Source of the DNA: Holophaga sp.
Lineage (GTDB): Bacteria; Acidobacteriota; Holophagae; Holophagales; Holophagaceae
Assembly: GCA_031292735.1 (NCBI GenBank)
Contig: JARLGP010000054.1
Span: 1 to 15,758, forward strand
Direction: 5' to 3'
DNA length: 15,758 nucleotides
This document shows positions 13,917 through 15,758 of the stretch, one piece after another; positions within the stretch are counted from its first letter, which is position 1; each line of letters starts with the position of its first letter. Made by a program: the position numbers and the translations under genes. The notes beneath the pieces were generated by a model. That model did not search any database, was not told the DNA's origin, and saw nothing but the letters and a program-made list of their open reading frames with translations.

Positions 13917-15035
13917 ATGAACAAGACGATCCGCATCCTCTACCTGGAAGACCGTTCCGAGGACATGGAACTGGTGAAGGACATGCTCGACCGGGAGTAC
14001 CTGCCCTGCGAGCTGGTTTGGGTGAGCAGCCGCGCGGCCTTCCTCAGCGCGCTGCGCGACCCCTGGAGCTTCGACCTGATCCTGGCCGACTACTTCCTGC
14101 CCGACATCGGCGGCGACGAGGCCCTGGAACTGGCCCGCAAGCATGCCCCGGGGCTGCCCTTCATCTTCCTCTCCGGCAGCCTGGGCGAGGAGCGCGCGGT
14201 GGAATGCCTGCGCCACGGCGCCACCGACTACGTCTTCAAGAACAACCTGCCGCGGCTGAAGCCGGTGCTCCGCCGGGCCCTGGAGGAGGCCCGGGAGGCC
14301 GAGGCCCGGCGGGAAGCGGAGTCCGCCAGCGCGCGGGTGACTGCCCTGCTCCGCGCCATCCTGGAATCCACCGCGGAAGGCCTCCTGGTGGTGGACCTGG
14401 CCGGGCGGATCTCCGCCTACAACCGGAAGTTTCTGGCATTGTTCGGCATTCCCGAATACGTCATGGCCCGGATGGACCTGGAGGAGGTGATCCACTACCT
14501 CACCGACCAGTTCGACGGCCCCAACGCGCTGCTGGACGAGGTGGGCCTGCTGCGCAACCGGCCGGAGAAGGAGACCTCGGGCATTCTCACGCTCAACGGC
14601 GGCCGTTCCCTGGAGCAATCCGGCCGGCCCCAGCGGGTGGGTTCGGAAACCGTGGGCCGGGTGCTGAGCGTGCGGGAAACCACCCCGTTGCCCCACGAGG
14701 CCCTGCACAAGGGCCTGCTGGAAGGCCTCAAGGGCCTGAGCGAAGCCATCGTGGCGGGCCGGGTGGCGCCCTGGTTCCTGGTGGACGAGGACCTGGTGAT
14801 GCCCGATTCCGCCCTGCCCGTCCTGGGAACGGCCAGCCTGCCCCGGACCCTGACCGAGCTGGTGGCGCTCATCCACCCCCAGGACGTGGAGCTCCTCACC
14901 GAGGCCATGGAACGCGCCCGCAGCGTCAGCTTCAAGGCGCGCCTGCGCCAGCGCGACGGGTCCTGGGGCTGGATCCGGTGGACCCTGGACCGGTGCCTCG
15001 AAGGCTACTGCGGCGTGTTCATGGCCATTCCCTAG
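13917..15035 (+). CDS. Response-regulator receiver protein with C-terminal PAS-like domains
   Basis: The 372-residue protein begins with a receiver (about 5-125): acidic pair Glu11/Asp12, phospho-acceptor Asp58 (ILADYFLP), Ser86 (FLSGS) and Lys108 (VFKNN). All phosphorylation residues are present. A helix (about 115-145) leads into a PAS-like domain (AILESTAEGLLVVDLAGRISAYN, about 148-190). A second PAS/PAC-like segment ends in RDGSWGWIRW close to the C-terminus. No HisKA/HATPase, GGDEF, EAL or DNA-binding domain is present. The arrangement looks like the front half of a hybrid sensor, so the protein probably works through a protein partner. Its neighbour is the EAL phosphodiesterase. The stop lies 84 nt before a convergent radical-SAM gene. 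Confidence 0.88.
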   Translation: MNKTIRILYLEDRSEDMELVKDMLDREYLPCELVWVSSRAAFLSALRDPWSFDLILADYFLPDIGGDEALELARKHAPGLPFIFLSGSLGEERAVECLRHGATDYVFKNNLPRLKPVLRRALEEAREAEARREAESASARVTALLRAILESTAEGLLVVDLAGRISAYNRKFLALFGIPEYVMARMDLEEVIHYLTDQFDGPNALLDEVGLLRNRPEKETSGILTLNGGRSLEQSGRPQRVGSETVGRVLSVRETTPLPHEALHKGLLEGLKGLSEAIVAGRVAPWFLVDEDLVMPDSALPVLGTASLPRTLTELVALIHPQDVELLTEAMERARSVSFKARLRQRDGSWGWIRWTLDRCLEGYCGVFMAIP

Positions 15036-15044
15036 CCAAAGCCC

Positions 15045-15122
15045 GGGGCCCTCCGGATCAGCGGAAGGCCCCAGTACCACCTTCATCAGGCCCCAGGCCT
15101 GATGGCATGGGTCATGCCATCA
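15045..15122. terminator. Cluster of overlapping hairpins between convergent genes
   Basis: Three stem-loops lie in 78 nt. The first is 15045-15072 (GGGGCC/GGCCCC plus a 4-bp inner stem). The second is 15084-15104 (9-bp perfect stem, 3-nt loop CCA). The third is 15100-15122 (10-bp perfect stem, loop GGT). The last two share TGATG (15100-15104), so they are mutually exclusive. The stop codon of the leftward activase (15120-15122) lies inside the third stem. No T-run follows, so they are more likely RNA-end stabilising or rho-independent-like bidirectional barriers than classical terminators. Confidence 0.5.
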
Positions 15123-15758
15123 GAACGGGGTGTTGTCGCCCAGGTAGCAGGCGATGTTGTTGTTGAGATACAGCTGCTGAATGCTTTTCATGTGCTCCGG
15201 ATCCACGCTTTTCCGGCCGGAATGGGGATAGGGCTTGCCCAATTGGTTCCACTTGGTTTCCCCCAGGGGGTGGAAGGTCAGCAGGTTGATTTCAAAAAGG
15301 CCATGGGCATTCATGAAATCGATGACCTGCTGGGCGTCCCGCTCGCCATCGTTGTAGCCGCCGATGGCCGGCTGGCGCAGCACCAGCCGCCCGCTCCAGC
15401 CGGAGTCCACGAGCGCCGCGATGTTGGACAGGATCAGCTCGTTGCCGACACCCGTCTCCTCCCGGTGGCGTTCGGTATCCATGTGCTTGACGTCGATGAA
15501 GGCAAAATTGATGTACTGCATCACCTCGAGAAAAAGATCACGGCTCACGCACGCGCTGGTCTCGATGGCGGTGTGGATCTGCCAGTCGCGGCAGCGCTTC
15601 AGGACTTCCAGCAGGCATCCATGCTGCACCAGAGGGTCGCCGCCGGTGAAGGTGACGCCGCCTTCGGGGCCCCAGTTGCTGAAATCACGCCGCAGGATCT
15701 GGATGAGTTCATCCACGGTGTAGTCCTTGACGCACTGCTTGAGGACCCCGTTCGGGCA
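15120..15758 (-). CDS. Glycyl-radical enzyme activating protein (radical SAM, PflA family), 5'-truncated
   Basis: The visible 212 C-terminal residues match PflA-type activases, which use SAM and a [4Fe-4S] cluster to put a radical on a Gly of a partner enzyme. Visible motifs are GVTFTGGDP (the SAM-binding GGEP-type motif, with Asp for Glu), IETSAC, IDVKHMD followed by H-x-x-x-TGVGN, RQPAIGGYND, and the C-terminal FHPLGETKWNQLGKPY. The reading frame is open to the right edge, so the CxxxCxxC radical-SAM motif lies outside the window. A CPNG near the edge could be the last Cys of an extra ferredoxin-like insert. A GTG at 15716 is internal, not the start. The partner enzyme (pyruvate formate-lyase, choline or other lyase) cannot be named. 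Confidence 0.88.
   Translation of the reverse strand, partial: CPNGVLKQCVKDYTVDELIQILRRDFSNWGPEGGVTFTGGDPLVQHGCLLEVLKRCRDWQIHTAIETSACVSRDLFLEVMQYINFAFIDVKHMDTERHREETGVGNELILSNIAALVDSGWSGRLVLRQPAIGGYNDGERDAQQVIDFMNAHGLFEINLLTFHPLGETKWNQLGKPYPHSGRKSVDPEHMKSIQQLYLNNNIACYLGDNTPF

Overview
The window comes from a GC-rich, Gram-negative-type bacterial chromosome. It carries a periplasmic Deg/HtrA protease, a periplasmic cell-wall amidase, a MurU/AmgK-type peptidoglycan recycling pair and c-di-GMP/two-component signalling genes. A FrzS/AglZ-like pseudo-receiver coiled-coil protein and a glycyl-radical-enzyme activase suggest an organism with motility or polarity machinery and anaerobic metabolism. 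Acidobacteriota (Holophagae/Geothrix-like) or a delta-proteobacterial relative such as Myxococcota fits best. This is an inference from gene content, not a proven placement.

Layout. Positions 1-363 hold a tandemly repeated, highly palindromic non-coding block built from tRNA 3'-end fragments and hairpins. It ends in an intact tRNA-His(GTG) read leftward. A rightward gene run follows (511-6593): Deg-type protease, FrzS/AglZ-like pseudo-receiver coiled-coil protein, CNNM/CorC-type membrane protein, MurU-like nucleotidyltransferase and AmgK-like sugar kinase. The last four are packed with gaps of 1, -4 and 9 nt. A leftward run (9363 to 6599) converges on it: MarR regulator, aspS, and a SprT-like zinc metallopeptidase overlapping aspS by 4 nt. 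The marR leader (9364-9797) is strikingly AT-rich next to the rest of the window and holds a dyad symmetry, a possible promoter and a possible minigene. hisS (leftward) lies upstream of that region and is divergent from an N-acetylmuramoyl-L-alanine amidase gene. After the amidase come plsC, an EAL-domain c-di-GMP phosphodiesterase, and a receiver-PAS protein. A set of overlapping hairpins separates the last of these from a leftward, 5'-truncated radical-SAM activase that runs off the right edge.

How the genes fit together. The amidase, the MurU/AmgK pair and perhaps the Deg protease form an envelope maintenance and wall-recycling theme. aspS, hisS and tRNA-His are translation genes. The pseudo-receiver, receiver-PAS and EAL proteins are signalling parts. 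Most genes are housekeeping genes. The least explained parts are the tRNA-derived repeat block at the left edge, the AT-rich marR leader, and the pseudo-receiver protein inside what looks like an envelope operon.
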